Positions 40,975 through 53,110 of a DNA stretch of 64,000 nt are shown here, one piece after another. Source of the DNA: Vitis vinifera (Eukaryota > Streptophyta > Magnoliopsida > Vitales > Vitaceae); contig NC_081812.1 in assembly GCF_030704535.1 (NCBI RefSeq), positions 18,981,501 through 19,045,500 on the forward strand. Reading direction: 5' to 3'. The notes beneath the pieces were generated by a model. It made no database searches, was not told the origin of the DNA, and saw nothing but the letters and a program-made list of their open reading frames with translations. The position numbers were made by a program, and so were the translations under genes. Each line of letters begins with the position of its first letter. Within the stretch, counting starts at the first letter, position 1.

Positions 40975-41640
40975 ATTACCTTTGATATAAATTCAATTTT
41001 TGTCTTTTTAATATAAATTTAATTTTATAAAATGATGAAAGATGGTTTTGAAGAAACATCTTTAATATAAATATAATTTTTTTATTGTCTAATATGAAAA
41101 TTATGTAAAGTGTTTCTTGAATATACGTTTTTAATGTAAAATTATTTTTTTTATTTGATTAATATGAAAATTGTGAAGTATGTCTCTTTAATAAAAAATC
41201 AAATTTTTATAATCATACTGTTAATATGAAAATTGTGAAAAGTATTTCTCAAGAAAAACATTTTCAGTTTAAATTCAATTTTGTGGAATTATAAAAAATA
41301 TTTTTTTTAGCATAAATTCAATTTTGTAAAATTATGTCAATATAAATTGAATTGTTTAATATATTAAATTAATAAAAATGATATGAAAATATGTCTTTTC
41401 CATGGATACCTTTAATATAAATTTAATTTTTTAAAGATATATAACTGATAAAAAATTATGAAAATATATCTCTTGTAAAATTATAAAATGTGTCTTTTCA
41501 AATGATACCTTCGATATAAATTTAATTTTGTGAAATTATGAAAAGTGTAGGTATCACTTAAAGATACACTTTTAATTTCAATTCAATTTTTTTATAATAT
41601 GAAAATTATAAAAGGTATTTTTGAAGAGGCACTTTTCGGG
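40975..41640. repeat. Degenerate AT-rich tandem repeat
   Basis: A unit of roughly 60-75 bases recurs about nine times. One half resembles TTTAATATAAATTCAATTTT and the other AATATGAAAATTGTGAAAAG followed by T(A/G)T(T/C)TCTT. Clear instances begin near 41091, 41160, 41222, 41380, 41450 and 41596. Copies are heavily diverged. It lies immediately upstream of the RLP24 promoter. Confidence 0.7.
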
Positions 41641-44600
41641 CTAGCAAAAAGTGTCATAAATTTATCAATATTTTTTCAATTACTATTTTATTTTAAAGTT
41701 GCCATAGAAGTTGAAAAACGACGGTAAATACACCCTCCTAAATTTTGTTCACAATCTCCTTTTTATTTATTTACTTTTGACATAAAATAATAACAATCAC
41801 CTACTATTTTTACCTTCACTCGTTTCCCTATTTAACCCATAAATTGGTTTTTATACTAATATTACCTCTAAATTATGTACCAATATAAGATAAGTTATCC
41901 AATTAAATTTTTTATATAAAAAATACTAAATTTTTTTAACAAAAATTAAAACATAATGATCTATTAGATATATGAGGAAAGTTTAGATTTGACATTAAGA
42001 GAGTTTGGTAATTAAATTTAAACTATAAACATGATTTTTATATTTTATACTTCTTTTTTTCAAATAAGAAGCGAAGTGAAAAGCTAAAAATGTATTCATC
42101 TCCTTTGTCAGATAACTTGCTGACCCATAACTTGCTTTTCTTTCCATTCCCTTTTGTCTTCTTTCTTTTGAAGAGGGTGCAACCCAACCCAACTACAGTG
42201 GCTGCTAGGAAAGCTCAACCATGACCTATTATAAACATGGCTAAGTTACCCTTCTATTCTAGCAGCAGTTTATGGGCGGATTACACCTTCCTTTCCCTTT
42301 TTTTTTTTTTTTTGATTTTGCTTTGTAGTTTAAAAAAAGAAAATGAAGAAGAGTTCCTCTGTATTAAGTAGGAAGTCGAGGAAACTTTTAGAACATGGCC
42401 AAATTAATTCATATTCTTTAAAACACGGGTAGATTTGGTCTTTTCAATCACCACCCATCCAACAATCAAGTTAATCATGGTGCAAAGGAGAAAGAAAGTA
42501 TCAAATAAGTATAAATTAAAATGAGAGATAAAATAAATTTTCTACCACTATTGTTACCGTCTCTATTGGTATTAAAAAGGCAGGGTTAGGCCTATTAAGA
42601 GCAATTATAATGCTAATTGTTAACTAGTGCTTAAATGACCTTACTTCATTAGTACACCATCATGATTTGGGGTGTGGTCTTACACAATTGGATTTAATAC
42701 CTTATCATATTAAATTAAATGTTCATAAAGATTGATTGACAAACATTCTCATTAAGGATGAATCATCATGAGATAGACCAAATGTTCACTCAATGGATGT
42801 CCCTAATTGCCCCATTTTTCACATGTCATTCACTTTTTATTTATATAGTTTTCCATTTCTTATATATATAGAATTTACTAGCCAAGAAAATCCAAATCAA
42901 TGTGACAATTGGACTCTTTTTCCAAGACACTTGACAAGCATGTCTTGACCAGGGTGTTCCTCTTGATTCTCGGAATAGTTCTTGCTTTTCAACCTATATA
43001 AAAAGGGGTTTCCTCACTAATTTTCTTATTCTACTTTCCCACTTTTGCTTGCTCACCTTCCCTACTCTTGTTCCTTTCTTCCAACTTCTTTCCCATTGTC
43101 TACAACCTTATAGTTACCCTCAAGGTAGCATTAATGGCTTCTTTTAAAGACATTTCTATATCACTTCAACAATTCCAAATCCCTTATATGGTGAAAGGTT
43201 TTGAGGTTGCTTCACAAGGACCTTGACCTCAATAAGCTAGCAAGAGATACATTTTAGTGGAACATTAGAAGATTGGATCACAATTGCTTCTACCATTATT
43301 GAGGCAATTCTTCAACTTTGTGAGAATGACAATACTCCAAATAACCATCCATAATTTGTTCACGTTCTTGAGACCTAGCCTAAGTTCTACCACCTATCTT
43401 GGCAATTTGTTGGTCCTTAACCTCTCCTTAAGTCTTATCAAATGTCTCACACATTTTCACCTTACTTACGTATTACCAAGTTGTTCACACGTTTCTGGAA
43501 CATACTATTTGTTGATGAATAGGGGGTCACCTTTTTATGCATCATTTATCTTTGTAACTGCCTATACTAGCCCAAGATGAGTGATCTTGTGGATATGTGC
43601 TTTGTATGCATGGTTCCCTTCCTAAGGTGTGCATGCATGCATCATATGTCCATGTGTGTCTTCCTAAGCTAACCCTAGTTTAGCATAAAAACCTTTCATC
43701 ATGTGTTGTGAAGTCTCATGACCTTGGTTGTGCCCAAGGTTCATACATATAGGATTGATCACATACAACTTATACATCCAAGTTGCCAACATCTTGCCTT
43801 CTCTCTACCACACAACCCACATTTAACATGCACTATATTTCACTCATGGCTCCATGTTCACACTCCTATGCCCTAATCAAATCATTGCATAGTTGGGTGT
43901 GTGAAAGCCCTAAAGGTATTTTATACTTGTTCATGAAAAGTTTTAGTGTGCCTTAAGTATGGTAGTCAAGTGAGACTACCACTCCCTCCTTAAAAGTGCA
44001 TTCTAAATTGTTCTTAATACGTCAAGAGAAGACACTAAGAACGTTTCCACGAGTATACATTTTATCTAATTATAAGTTTTTTTTTTAAAATATGTCATCA
44101 TTTGGAAAGCGTTCAACAACTTAGAGGACCTATTAAAGTGGAAACACTCAACACTTGTTGAGTTGTGCCCACATGAGTGTGTCATCACACACTACCATCA
44201 TTGTACCTTTTGCCCACAAGTCATGCAACAGATGTTGATATTGTTGTGTATATTTGCAATGAGATCTATTGTCACGATGCACACCCTTGTTGCAATTTGT
44301 ATCACTTAGCCCACTTTTATCCTTCAAGGCTACCTTGAACCAATTCCCACCATTACACGTTGTTGAAAGCTGCAACCTTTGCCACGAATATGTTTTTCAA
44401 GTCATGATACCTTGTTTGAGTTTGGGCATGCCACCACTACTATGCCTGAAACCATGTGGGCACAAGGTACCCCTGCACCTGCCCATATCGATCACGCTAA
44501 TAGCTATGGTGCCAACAACCAGGCTCAAGGTGTTCTAGCTCATAATGAGAAGGGAGGCCCATGTCATGAGGCCTCCATCATGGGTTTAGAGGCCCATTAT

Positions 44601-45373
44601 AACCCTGTTGATCATGTTATGATATTTGTAGTTGAATCTTGAAGTTTAGCTTAAAGGTGCTTACATTACATGTCGAGTTGATAAAATACCATGCCATAGT
44701 GTTTTGATGATCTGCCAAATCGAACTCAATGTTGGGTAGACGCTGACTTTTTTTTTTGAGGGGGAATAAAAATAAAGTACATTTTGAGAGAACAAATCTA
44801 AAATTCTGGGAGAGTTTCGGTATCAAGGTTTGGTCAGGTCCCGTTAAGTATCGGTCAGCTATGCAGACAAATTTCATTGAGCGCTTCCAACAATGCCAAC
44901 ACCCACCTCAAGGAAAAGCTAAAGTTGATTAGTGGATAAGGAATAGGACTTGCGAAATGAGATTCGATTTGAAATCACAGCTCTGGTGGGGACTTGAATC
45001 CACTCAAATCCTTCACTAAACAAATAACAAATTAGGAAACCACTTTGAATTCAACTTGTATTCGAATCATTCGATTGCTTGGCCCCTGTCCTTACTTCGC
45101 AGACCCATGAAGCGGAAAGCGGATTCAAATAGGGTTAGGAAAAAAAATATACTACATATACTCGAAATAGAATGCCCGAAAAGAATAATCTTTATCCTTC
45201 AGTTAGGCACCCCCAGTCTAGAAAAGGCAAACTTGGACTTTCAGCATCATCTATTTTAAAATTTGGGGTGGCCACTGGCCACATCTTCTCCACTAGGTCC
45301 ACCACTAGACAACTAAAGCTTAGTGATAAATATCACTGTCCGTCAAACCCAATCCACAATCAGATGTCATCCC
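41641..45373. other. Intergenic, nothing recognised
   Basis: About 3.7 kb. Frames at 43284-43580, 44148-44538 and 44379-44642 have no recognisable domain. The 43000-44640 part is less AT-rich, and its overlapping open frames on both strands suggest an eroded mobile element, but I could not identify one. Confidence 0.4.
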
Positions 45374-46831
45374 TTACGTCATCTCAATGGACCTAAAGCT
45401 GGCTGCACCTAACGTCTTATACGGACCCGGGTTCACCCCACCCGCCTCCTCACTCACCCCCTTCGCACCTTTCCTCCTCCACACTTTGTAAACCCCAAAC
45501 CCAACGACTCCACCAAAGGCCAAAACTGTGGCCCCCAGCAACCCTATTACAAACCCAAACCCGGATTCCGCCTTCTTCTGTGGACCCTCCCTCACCTTAA
45601 AATACCCCACCTTGGTGTCGTCTCCCACGCCCAGCAGGGTGCGGATCGGGTAATCCACCCGGTAGCAAAACCCGGATGCATTGTTGTACACAGAACCCCA
45701 ACAGCTGCAGTTATTTTCACAGGACCTCTCACACTGCTCCAAAGACGACGTCGTTTCGTACCCCATCAGCTCTTTGTACGGTAGCTCGATCCCTTTCCTT
45801 CTCAACACTCGGAACTTATTTTCACCTTCTATGTCGCTACAGAGGTTCCCCGTCTCTGGCGGCAAACATTCCTTTTCGGAGTTGTACTCCGTCGAGTTAT
45901 CTATGCAGGAGCAACCGGAACCTGGTCTGCACAAACCGTAGGAACCGCAGGATCCCGGAAGCTCACACTGGTCTTTGATAGCCTGGTAATCCAAGACCCA
46001 GTTTGATCCGGTCCAGTAGTATCCTTTTAGGTTGCCGTCGGGTTCTAGTCGTAGGAGGCGGAATCCGGCGATAGGATGTTGGAAACTGTAGAAGGCTTCC
46101 ACGTCGACGGGAGTGCTTCCAATTTGGTACATGCCCAGAAACCCGCCCGAGTCAAGTCGAATGTAAATCGGCCCTTGTCCTTTCACTATTTCTGCTTTGG
46201 CTTCTAATGCTCCGTGTTTCCAATAAATCTGATCTGGGTTTTCTTTAAAATTTTCGTATAAACCGATGAAATCTTCTCCTAAGCGCATTGAATAGAGGCC
46301 ATTGGAAGAAACCAGAGACATGTTAACTGTGAAATTTTGATTCTCGACGAGGGTATTTGTAGGAAAATGAAAACTTTGCCAGAGTACAGTCGGGGACTTA
46401 TCGAGCTTCTGAATTTGGAGATTTGAAGTGTTTAAGAGCAAAATCCGGTCGCCGTTGGTTCCAGTTGACCAAAACACCTTCGTGCGTGGATCAGAAATAA
46501 CAAGACTTCCATTGAAGAAGAAGTGAGTAGATTCAGACCATCTTGCCAAGCGAGCCATGTCGGCTTGCCAGAGTGGTTCTGCTGATGGGACATGCAAGAC
46601 TGAGAGGGCGAGTTGGGTACGGTTAACTCGAAGAAAACCCATGGAATAATTGCCGGTGGGATCTGTAAGAAGAGGCTGGAATGACGAGGTTGATGGTTCT
46701 GGAGTGGCTGTGAAGCCTTTGAGAAGCTCTTGACTGGTGGCGGCAGCCGTTTGGATTTGTGGCCATTTGATGGTGCAGAGAAAGGAGATGGCAAGGAGGA
46801 GGAGAGAAGGGGTCGCTTCAGGCCTTTCCAT
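45374..46831 (-). CDS. PAN/S-locus-type membrane glycoprotein without kinase (At5g03700-like)
   Basis: A single-exon gene of 485 residues. A hydrophobic N-terminus (about 8-22) is a likely signal peptide. Residues about 50-165 are a divergent bulb-lectin (mannose-binding-like) module with WQADMARLARWSESTHFFFN, LVISDPRTKVFWST and PTVLWQSFHFPTNT. Residues about 286-323 are EGF-like (CELPGSCGSYGLCRPGSGCS). Residues about 331-415 are a PAN/apple module with cysteines at CERSCENNCSCWGSVYNN. Residues about 425-450 are a transmembrane helix followed by the basic WRRK stop-transfer signal and a 30-residue tail. It resembles an S-domain receptor kinase that lacks the kinase. Several N-x-S/T sites fit a secreted glycoprotein. 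The ligand and role are unknown. Length and layout match Arabidopsis At5g03700 (482 residues, from memory), the gene two loci from PTL. Confidence 0.92.
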   Translation of the reverse strand: MERPEATPSLLLLAISFLCTIKWPQIQTAAATSQELLKGFTATPEPSTSSFQPLLTDPTGNYSMGFLRVNRTQLALSVLHVPSAEPLWQADMARLARWSESTHFFFNGSLVISDPRTKVFWSTGTNGDRILLLNTSNLQIQKLDKSPTVLWQSFHFPTNTLVENQNFTVNMSLVSSNGLYSMRLGEDFIGLYENFKENPDQIYWKHGALEAKAEIVKGQGPIYIRLDSGGFLGMYQIGSTPVDVEAFYSFQHPIAGFRLLRLEPDGNLKGYYWTGSNWVLDYQAIKDQCELPGSCGSYGLCRPGSGCSCIDNSTEYNSEKECLPPETGNLCSDIEGENKFRVLRRKGIELPYKELMGYETTSSLEQCERSCENNCSCWGSVYNNASGFCYRVDYPIRTLLGVGDDTKVGYFKVREGPQKKAESGFGFVIGLLGATVLAFGGVVGFGVYKVWRRKGAKGVSEEAGGVNPGPYKTLGAASFRSIEMT

Positions 46832-46918
46832 ATTGAGCTACACGGCCAGCTTTTAGCGGAGATGGCAGATTGAGAAGAGCGCAGAAGCGGCCATGAATGG
46901 CAACCACCCCACGAGGAA

Positions 46919-46926
46919 ATATATAT
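46919..46926 (-). promoter_or_regulatory. Candidate TATA box of the PAN-domain gene
   Basis: ATATATAT lies about 90 bases upstream of the ATG at 46831, at a plausible distance for a TATA element with a short leader. Short AT runs are frequent here, so this is tentative. Confidence 0.35.
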
Positions 46927-49136
46927 GTCAGATACCATATTAATTTTAAACATCAATATATTAATAATTCTAAACATCATTCAGCATTAATTAATAGACG
47001 AAAATCTTGCGGATCTACCCAAAATTATTACATTAATTAAAAATGCTGCAAGTTGCAACTTCTCGAACTCATTGCCACTTTGGTATGGAGGGTCATCAGT
47101 TCAACTAGAAACAAGTCTGTCTTGAGATAATAACTATTTATGACAAAAGAATATTCTTCAGTACCATACTATCGTGTCATCAAGAACATGATTATGTAAC
47201 TATGTTCTAATACTACTATCGCACATCATGTAAAAATAAGATGGTATTTGTTTTTATGATTTTTTATTGAAAGTAATTTAGTTTTAAAATTTAGATGGTT
47301 TGTTTTTTTATTTTTTTATAATTTATTATAAATTTTTTATTAAATAAAAAGATAACATATTAATTTTTTTATTTTTTAATACTTAATAAAAATAAAATAC
47401 TATAAAAATAAATAATCTAATATTTAATACTAATAAGTATTAAGGTTCTATTTAAAATTAAGTAAAAAAACAAACATCACTTCTACTAACGTGTCAAAGA
47501 TAATTGCTCTTTGGTTTATCATGATGTCCACTTCAAGAGCGGCTTAAACTAAAAGAAATAGTAACTGTCATTACAAGAAAACAATCAAATGCTAATTTTA
47601 GCTTTTTTTTATATGTGGTGTATGAATTAACTGTATGCTCCATTTATTTCCCCGGCGTTTTTTCTTACCGGACTTGTGAGCCTAGCTTGAGGGACCACCT
47701 TGGAAATTGTGGGGAAAGCATTTATGTAGTAATTAAAATGGCTCAAGTGGATGAAATAAGCGTTGGTAGGGTTTGGGCAGCGTCCTTGAATAATTGATGA
47801 CAGTAAACAACTAATCTGGTCATCCACCCTACTGGATTCAAACCAGCAAGAGGTCAAATAATCACGCACTTCTCTCTCTATAGCATGTTTCAATACTTCT
47901 TCCAAAATAACAAAAAGCAAGCTTAAGGTGTTTATCAATATGTTTTTCTCTAATTAATTAATAAGAGGACAGCATCTTTTTGGATAAATATTTTTTTTTA
48001 AAATAGCCGTGATTTCTATATAAAAAGTAGAATTTTTCATTTTTTTGTTAAAAAAAATGTAAATTTTAAAATTATTGTCCTTTTAATATAATTCTTTAAT
48101 TTTTTTTTATCTTATATCATATATAAATATTATTAATATTTAAAAAAAGGAAAATATTCAAAACATAGTTTAAAAATATTCATTTTAATTTTTATATAAC
48201 GTAATAAATTCGATTATAAAAAGAGGGATAAACAACCAAAATGGAAAGAGGTTTCCTTGTTACAACTTTCTAGAAGAGTAATTCATCGATAATTAAAGAT
48301 GGTCAATGAGTACTCCTTATTGCACATGGAGCTACAATGTTTTTCAAAAAGGCACACACCATAATTGTCTACTTATGTTGCCAAAATTGGGGGGCGGGGG
48401 CGTTGACATAGAGAGTCGGCATTGAATTAAAATTTGAAGGCTCTGATGTTGGTTGACTTTGAGACTTAAGGATCCAACCAAACCCACACCCCCACCAGAC
48501 AGCCATGCTAGTCACATCTTTCTCTTACCTTTAAGTAGTTTGACCTTGGCCTATTAAATGTTCTCCATATCTCTCTCGACCAACTTCTGAGGTCACAAAC
48601 TATCCAACGCAGTAAGAAATGGCCTTTCCAAGATTAATAGTTTATCCTATACTTACCAAGTTGGTTTCAGAGTCATTTTTTAATCGATTTACTTGGTTTT
48701 GGTTAGCTAAACATCATCCAACTGACGAACGCCCTGATAAAATTTTCTATCTTCTATCTTCCCCAACCACTATTTGAAGGACGAAGCGTTGATCCAATCC
48801 AATATGCCAAGTTGACTTGAGCCATTTTTTTTCATTAATGGCATTAATGACGAGAAAGGAAAATAGGGTGAGACTCGTTCTCATTGAATAGTCGAAAATT
48901 GAATTTGAAAATGATTGGGAAATTATCTAAATTAGAGACGATCAATTTTCAGTAAGATTTGAAATATACATTCATGGTGTTGAAATTGAGGAATTTTATG
49001 TAACATCCTCTTTGAAGGTGATCAAAGTTTGATTCACTTTGGATTTAAAAAAAATATTGTTTTGATTATACCATTTAGCATGGGTCATGCTCAACCCTTC
49101 TCATGCATACATACATGCATGGGGTAACCGTGGGAC
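46927..49136. other. Intergenic between the PAN-domain gene and the retrotransposon
   Basis: AT-rich DNA, especially 47230-47480 and 47970-48230. No gene or element recognised. It should contain the PAN-domain gene's promoter. Confidence 0.5.
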
Positions 49137-49141
49137 ACCAT
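49137..49141. repeat. Target-site duplication, left copy (ACCAT)
   Basis: Five bases directly outside the LTR, repeated directly outside the other LTR at 59570-59574. They mark the exact integration site. Confidence 0.95.
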
Positions 49142-49952
49142 TGTTGTCACCTCGCGTATCAGGTGGGCCGCGTTGCTGCTAGATGGATGGACACGCGATT
49201 CTCAACACACAAGGGGTTCTTGATTCAGTGGTTGTACCTGCAAAAAGGCATCCGGACAGGGTGTCCGGATGCACCCTCCGATGATGTTGTTAGCCATGGT
49301 AAGAGAATAAGATATATGAGGCAGTTGGCCTTTTACTAGGTATCAAGAGGTTACCAGGAGATCATCCCTTTCTTCTTCGTGTGAAGTCATATATATACAG
49401 CTTCAGGGGTATTGTTCCTCTCATTAATGGTGGGGAGATATTTTCTGTTGTGATGATGACAATAGGTGTTAGTAGGAGCACTATCATCCTACGAATGGCT
49501 GTCAGAGACCATGGTAGGTGATGCGGCTGTCAGAGATCGTGGGAAGCGATTATGTAGAATGATCGTGGGAAGTGACTTGCTGTCACTTCCTCTTGTCTTC
49601 TCATTCTGCAGGTGATGGGATGTGGGCCATGGCTGCTTGTTGTGATTGCGTGTAAGACTCGCTTTACTTTAATTGACCATCCAGACGATTTATATCCGGA
49701 TGGATCATGCTGAATATCCGGATGTGTTTGTGGAGACTATCCGGGTGTCTACGCTCTGCCAGCGTCGTTTGCTCTTCCTTGGATAGGAGAAGCTGAAACG
49801 TTGTTTGTCTTTCCTTGGGGGGTTCCGGATAGGATAGTCGCACCATACGTATCTGTAGGGGAATCCGGATGATGATGGTCCGGCTGACAGCACGTGCCAC
49901 GCGTCACCATGAGCCGCGTGCCACGTGTTTCCCAAGGGGAGGGGTCCCTACA
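49142..49952 (-). repeat. 3' LTR of the Tat element
   Basis: Copy of the 811-bp LTR at the far end of the element, offset by exactly 9617 bases from the 5' LTR with no indel. It carries a perfect 11-bp inverted repeat with a 3-base loop, GCATCCGGACA...TGTCCGGATGC, at 49248-49272 (58865-58889 in the other LTR). Confidence 0.97.
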
Positions 49953-49955
49953 TTG

Positions 49956-49966
49956 CCCCCCTTTTT
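49956..49966 (-). other. Polypurine tract of the Tat element
   Basis: On the element strand AAAAAGGGGGG lies 3 bases before the 3' LTR. It is the expected primer for plus-strand DNA synthesis and confirms the minus-strand orientation of the element. Confidence 0.9.
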
Positions 49967-50182
49967 AACTTGCCTATTTTGCCAAAAAATGGGCGGGTTA
50001 AAAATAACTGGGTTTTTGAAAATTGAAAAAGTCCATTCGTCTAACTTGGCCACGTGGCGAGTGGGGGTGCGGAAGCCAAAAAAGGCATTTATGGCGAGCC
50101 GCCGACCCTGTGTATCCCCAGGCAATATGTCGTTTCAATGATAACACGGCTGTTGGTTTGGCTTTCCGAGGGGCTGTCCTGC

Positions 50183-50190
50183 TATAAATA
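50183..50190 (+). promoter_or_regulatory. TATA box of the antisense accessory gene
   Basis: A canonical TATAAATA about 400 bases upstream of the ATG on the plus strand, outside the LTR. A G-box-like CACGTG lies at 50051-50056. A GTACGT donor at 50367 and an acceptor TGTAG near 50560 could remove a leader intron. This suggests that the gene uses its own promoter rather than the LTR. Confidence 0.7.
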
Positions 50191-50586
50191 GGGCACTGTA
50201 CCTCTTTTTGTATTTTTTCTACTGCATTCTCTTGAGAGCCTTCCTTCTTCTTACTTTTTCTGCGTCCTTTGCTTTTCTGAGAAAAACTTCGAACGACCTC
50301 GTTTGTTTGTTGCCGGTGATTTTATACCGAGAGAGTAATCGTTCTTCTTCTCCAGATCTCTATTTGGTACGTACCTCTTTGCTATTGTCATTCCTTTGGT
50401 TGCGTTTGCCGGTTCTTTAAACTTGGTTCCTGGCTTTGTTTTGAACAAGTCGTTTGCAATTGTTTGTTTAATGTTGGTACTTTGTTGTTTGTTTGGAGGG
50501 GTTTTTGAGGGGTTTTTCTGATTGCTTGGTCTGGACCGTTTGCATTGTTTTTGCGTGTAGATTTTGCTTTGGCTTTGTGGTAAGAA

Positions 50587-53015
50587 ATGGCTCCAAAAAA
50601 GACTGTTTCGTCTGTCCGGGTCAGCGAGGCTGGCGAAAAGGCGATAGATAAACTAAATGCGAAGGAGTTCCGGGAGCGATTCCGCATCCCCCATGACGTA
50701 TTGATAGACCTGGTGAACGAGGAGGCGGCTATTCCTACTGAGAAAGGTGGAAAAAACGCTATCCTCTTCACAAAGGAACAATTCAACGCGGGGCTCCGGT
50801 TCCCTCTGCCAGCCTTGTTCAAGGAATTCCTCCACTTCTCTCAGATTCCACCCATCTTCATTCATCCCAACCTTGTCCGGGTGCTGATGGGATGCAGCAT
50901 TATCAACATGCTGTACAGCCTCGACCTTACGCTACTGGAATTGTTCTTTGTCTATTCCCTGAAGAAAGCAAAGAATGATATCTTCAGTGTGTCCGCTCAC
51001 CTGCCCTCCCTTCAAATGGTGACAGAACTGTCAGATTCGACAAACGGAGGGGCGAAGGGGCTGGTGGCAGTCTGGGGTGGATGGGCAGGGCTATCGCAGC
51101 ATCCGTCGAGGCCTTTTTCTCCGAATTATACCTTAAAAATCCCGGGTAATCTTGTTTTGCGATTTTTTATCCGGATTTTGCTTTGCTGATTTTTTCTGAT
51201 TTTTCCGGACAGAATTCTCACCATTTGTTGCTGATAATGCAGGTTTGGAATTGAGGGGCCACCTTGTGGATTGGGTGGAAAAGGCGTCATTTGCCTGCGT
51301 CTGCAAATTATTTGAAATAGACCCCAAGGAGAGGGCCTACAAAACATTGCTTTCCGCGCAGAATTTGACGGAGGTCGTCCGGGAGCCCCAGGAATATGTT
51401 ATCAATATTCTTCCTAGGAAACTGGCAAAGGATGAGATAGTGCCTGGGGAGCATTATACTGTGAAGGAGCTCCCCCTCTATCAGGAAGCCAAAGAGGCTG
51501 ACGCTGAAAGGCGGCGAAAGCTCCTGGAGGATAGAGATCAGAAAAAAACTGAAGGCACTATCCGGAAGGCTCCCGGACAGAAGCGGGGTCCGGACTCTCC
51601 TCCAAAGAAAACTTCAGGAAAAAGGGGGAAGCTGGTGAAGAAGCATGGGAAGGACATGAAGGAACCCACTCCTCCCAAGGAGTTTCCTCCTCCCCAAACT
51701 ACCTATGAGGGGGAAGTAATGATAGAGGAGCCAGTAAATGCTGCTCCGCACTCTATCTCAAGCGGCCCCGGACGCATGTCGGGGTTGAATCACTCAGGTC
51801 CTTCCTTGGTCGCGGCTGCGCGTCTAGCTAACGTGGCTGAGGAAGCTGCATCTATCAACCGTCCGGGCAACCTTAATCCGGATGCTGATGCAGCTGAAAC
51901 GGCCCCGTTGGAGGAAGCGGGAGCAGAAAGCCAAAGTCAGCCTTCCGACGACCCGGATCGCCTGGCTATAGTCCTGGTGAAAGGGCCTCCCCTCAAGAAG
52001 CCGCGTTTGACGCGCGATCTACAGTCCGGACTCTTTGAGCGGCTTCAAGAGCGGCAGCAAGAGATTGAAATTAGCTGCGCTTCTGCCCATGACGCTCATC
52101 CGGATGGAGGCGAGGTGGAGATGGCTATTGAGACCTCAGCCGCCCCGGCAATAATTCCGGCTGAGGATGCATCCGGACCTATGTGTCCGGACGAAAATAT
52201 GGGGGCTCCGATTCCGGGACAAGAGTTACCCTCTACTTCCTCACCTGAGGAGGAATCTGCTGACGATGCCGCTCCTGCTAGCCCTTTCAGCTACGCGGAG
52301 TTGGGAGTTAAGTTAAAGCAGATTACTCCTGACTGGAAAGCCATCAAGCCCTCTGCTCAGATGTTTGATATGATAGAAATGGTATATCGTTGTCTTGTGT
52401 TTTTGCTTTTTGATTTTTTGTTGCACTGATGTGTTTATTGTAGTATGATTTATGTCTTTGCTTTTCTTGTTTGTGTGTCAGCTGGTGAGGGGCCTCCGCA
52501 GCATGTCTTAACAACACGATCTTTTTACTCAGCTGCTGCAGACTGCAGACTATATGAGGACCTTCTCCTCTCGGCACCAAGAGATTGAAAATCAACTGCG
52601 TCTGAGAACGGAGGAGGCTGAGGCCAGTCTATCCACCCTGCGAGAGGAAAATGAAGCCCTCCGGGTGGAGTTGGCTGAGGCAAAGGGTCGAGAAGAATCA
52701 ACTGCGGGCCGCCTTCATGAGGCGGAGGGTGAGGCAGCCCGGCTAAGGGATGAATTGAGTCGACTCCGGACAGAAGTTTTGAATGAAAAGAAACAGAAGG
52801 AAGACTTGCAGCTGCGTCTGGATGTGCAAAAAGAGGAACTTGAACGGGAGTTTGCTGTGGAAAGGGAAGAACTTGCAGCGGATTACCAGAAACAAGTGGA
52901 TGATACATTTATCTTTGGGTATCGCTGCTGCATGAAGAAGAACGGTATAAAGCGAGATACTCCTTCAATTCCTCCAAGTGAAGAAAAGAAGCTCCATGAG
53001 AAACCTGCTCCCTGA
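50587..53015 (+). CDS. Antisense accessory gene of the Tat element ('putative gypsy type transposon' domain)
   Basis: On the strand opposite to gag-pol, between pol and the 3' LTR. Inferred exons are 50587-51145, 51243-52381 and 52482-53015, with GT-AG borders and matching phases (743 codons plus stop). The first exon (FRERFRIPHDVLIDLV, FNAGLRFPLPALFKEFLHFS, GLVAVWGGW) resembles the domain Pfam calls putative gypsy type transposon (PF04195, from memory). The middle is Pro/Glu/Lys-rich and probably disordered. Exon 3 is a long coiled coil ending YRCCMKKNGIKRDTPS. Exon 3 has an in-frame TAA at 52509-52511; an alternative acceptor at 52529/52530 in the same phase would skip it (16 codons lost). 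The product's function is unknown. Extra antisense ORFs are documented in Tat elements. Confidence 0.75.
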
Positions 53016-53110
53016 TAGTTTATCTCTTTTTGCAATTTTTCTGCTGTAATTTTTCCTTCTGTATATTTTTGTGGTCCGGATGTCTCTTTGTAATTACATT
53101 TACTCATATC

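Noticed and set aside
43284..44642. Possible hypothetical gene from overlapping frames on both strands
   Set aside because: No splice structure, domain or codon pattern; more likely decayed repeat sequence.
46432..46980. 182-codon minus-strand frame overlapping the PAN-domain gene start
   Set aside because: Out of phase with the recognised protein; its Ser/Pro-rich reading has no domain and is a shadow.
50587..53015. Antisense gene as a captured host gene
   Set aside because: It lies wholly inside the element in the place where Tat elements carry an extra antisense ORF, and its first domain is transposon-associated, so capture of a host gene is less likely.
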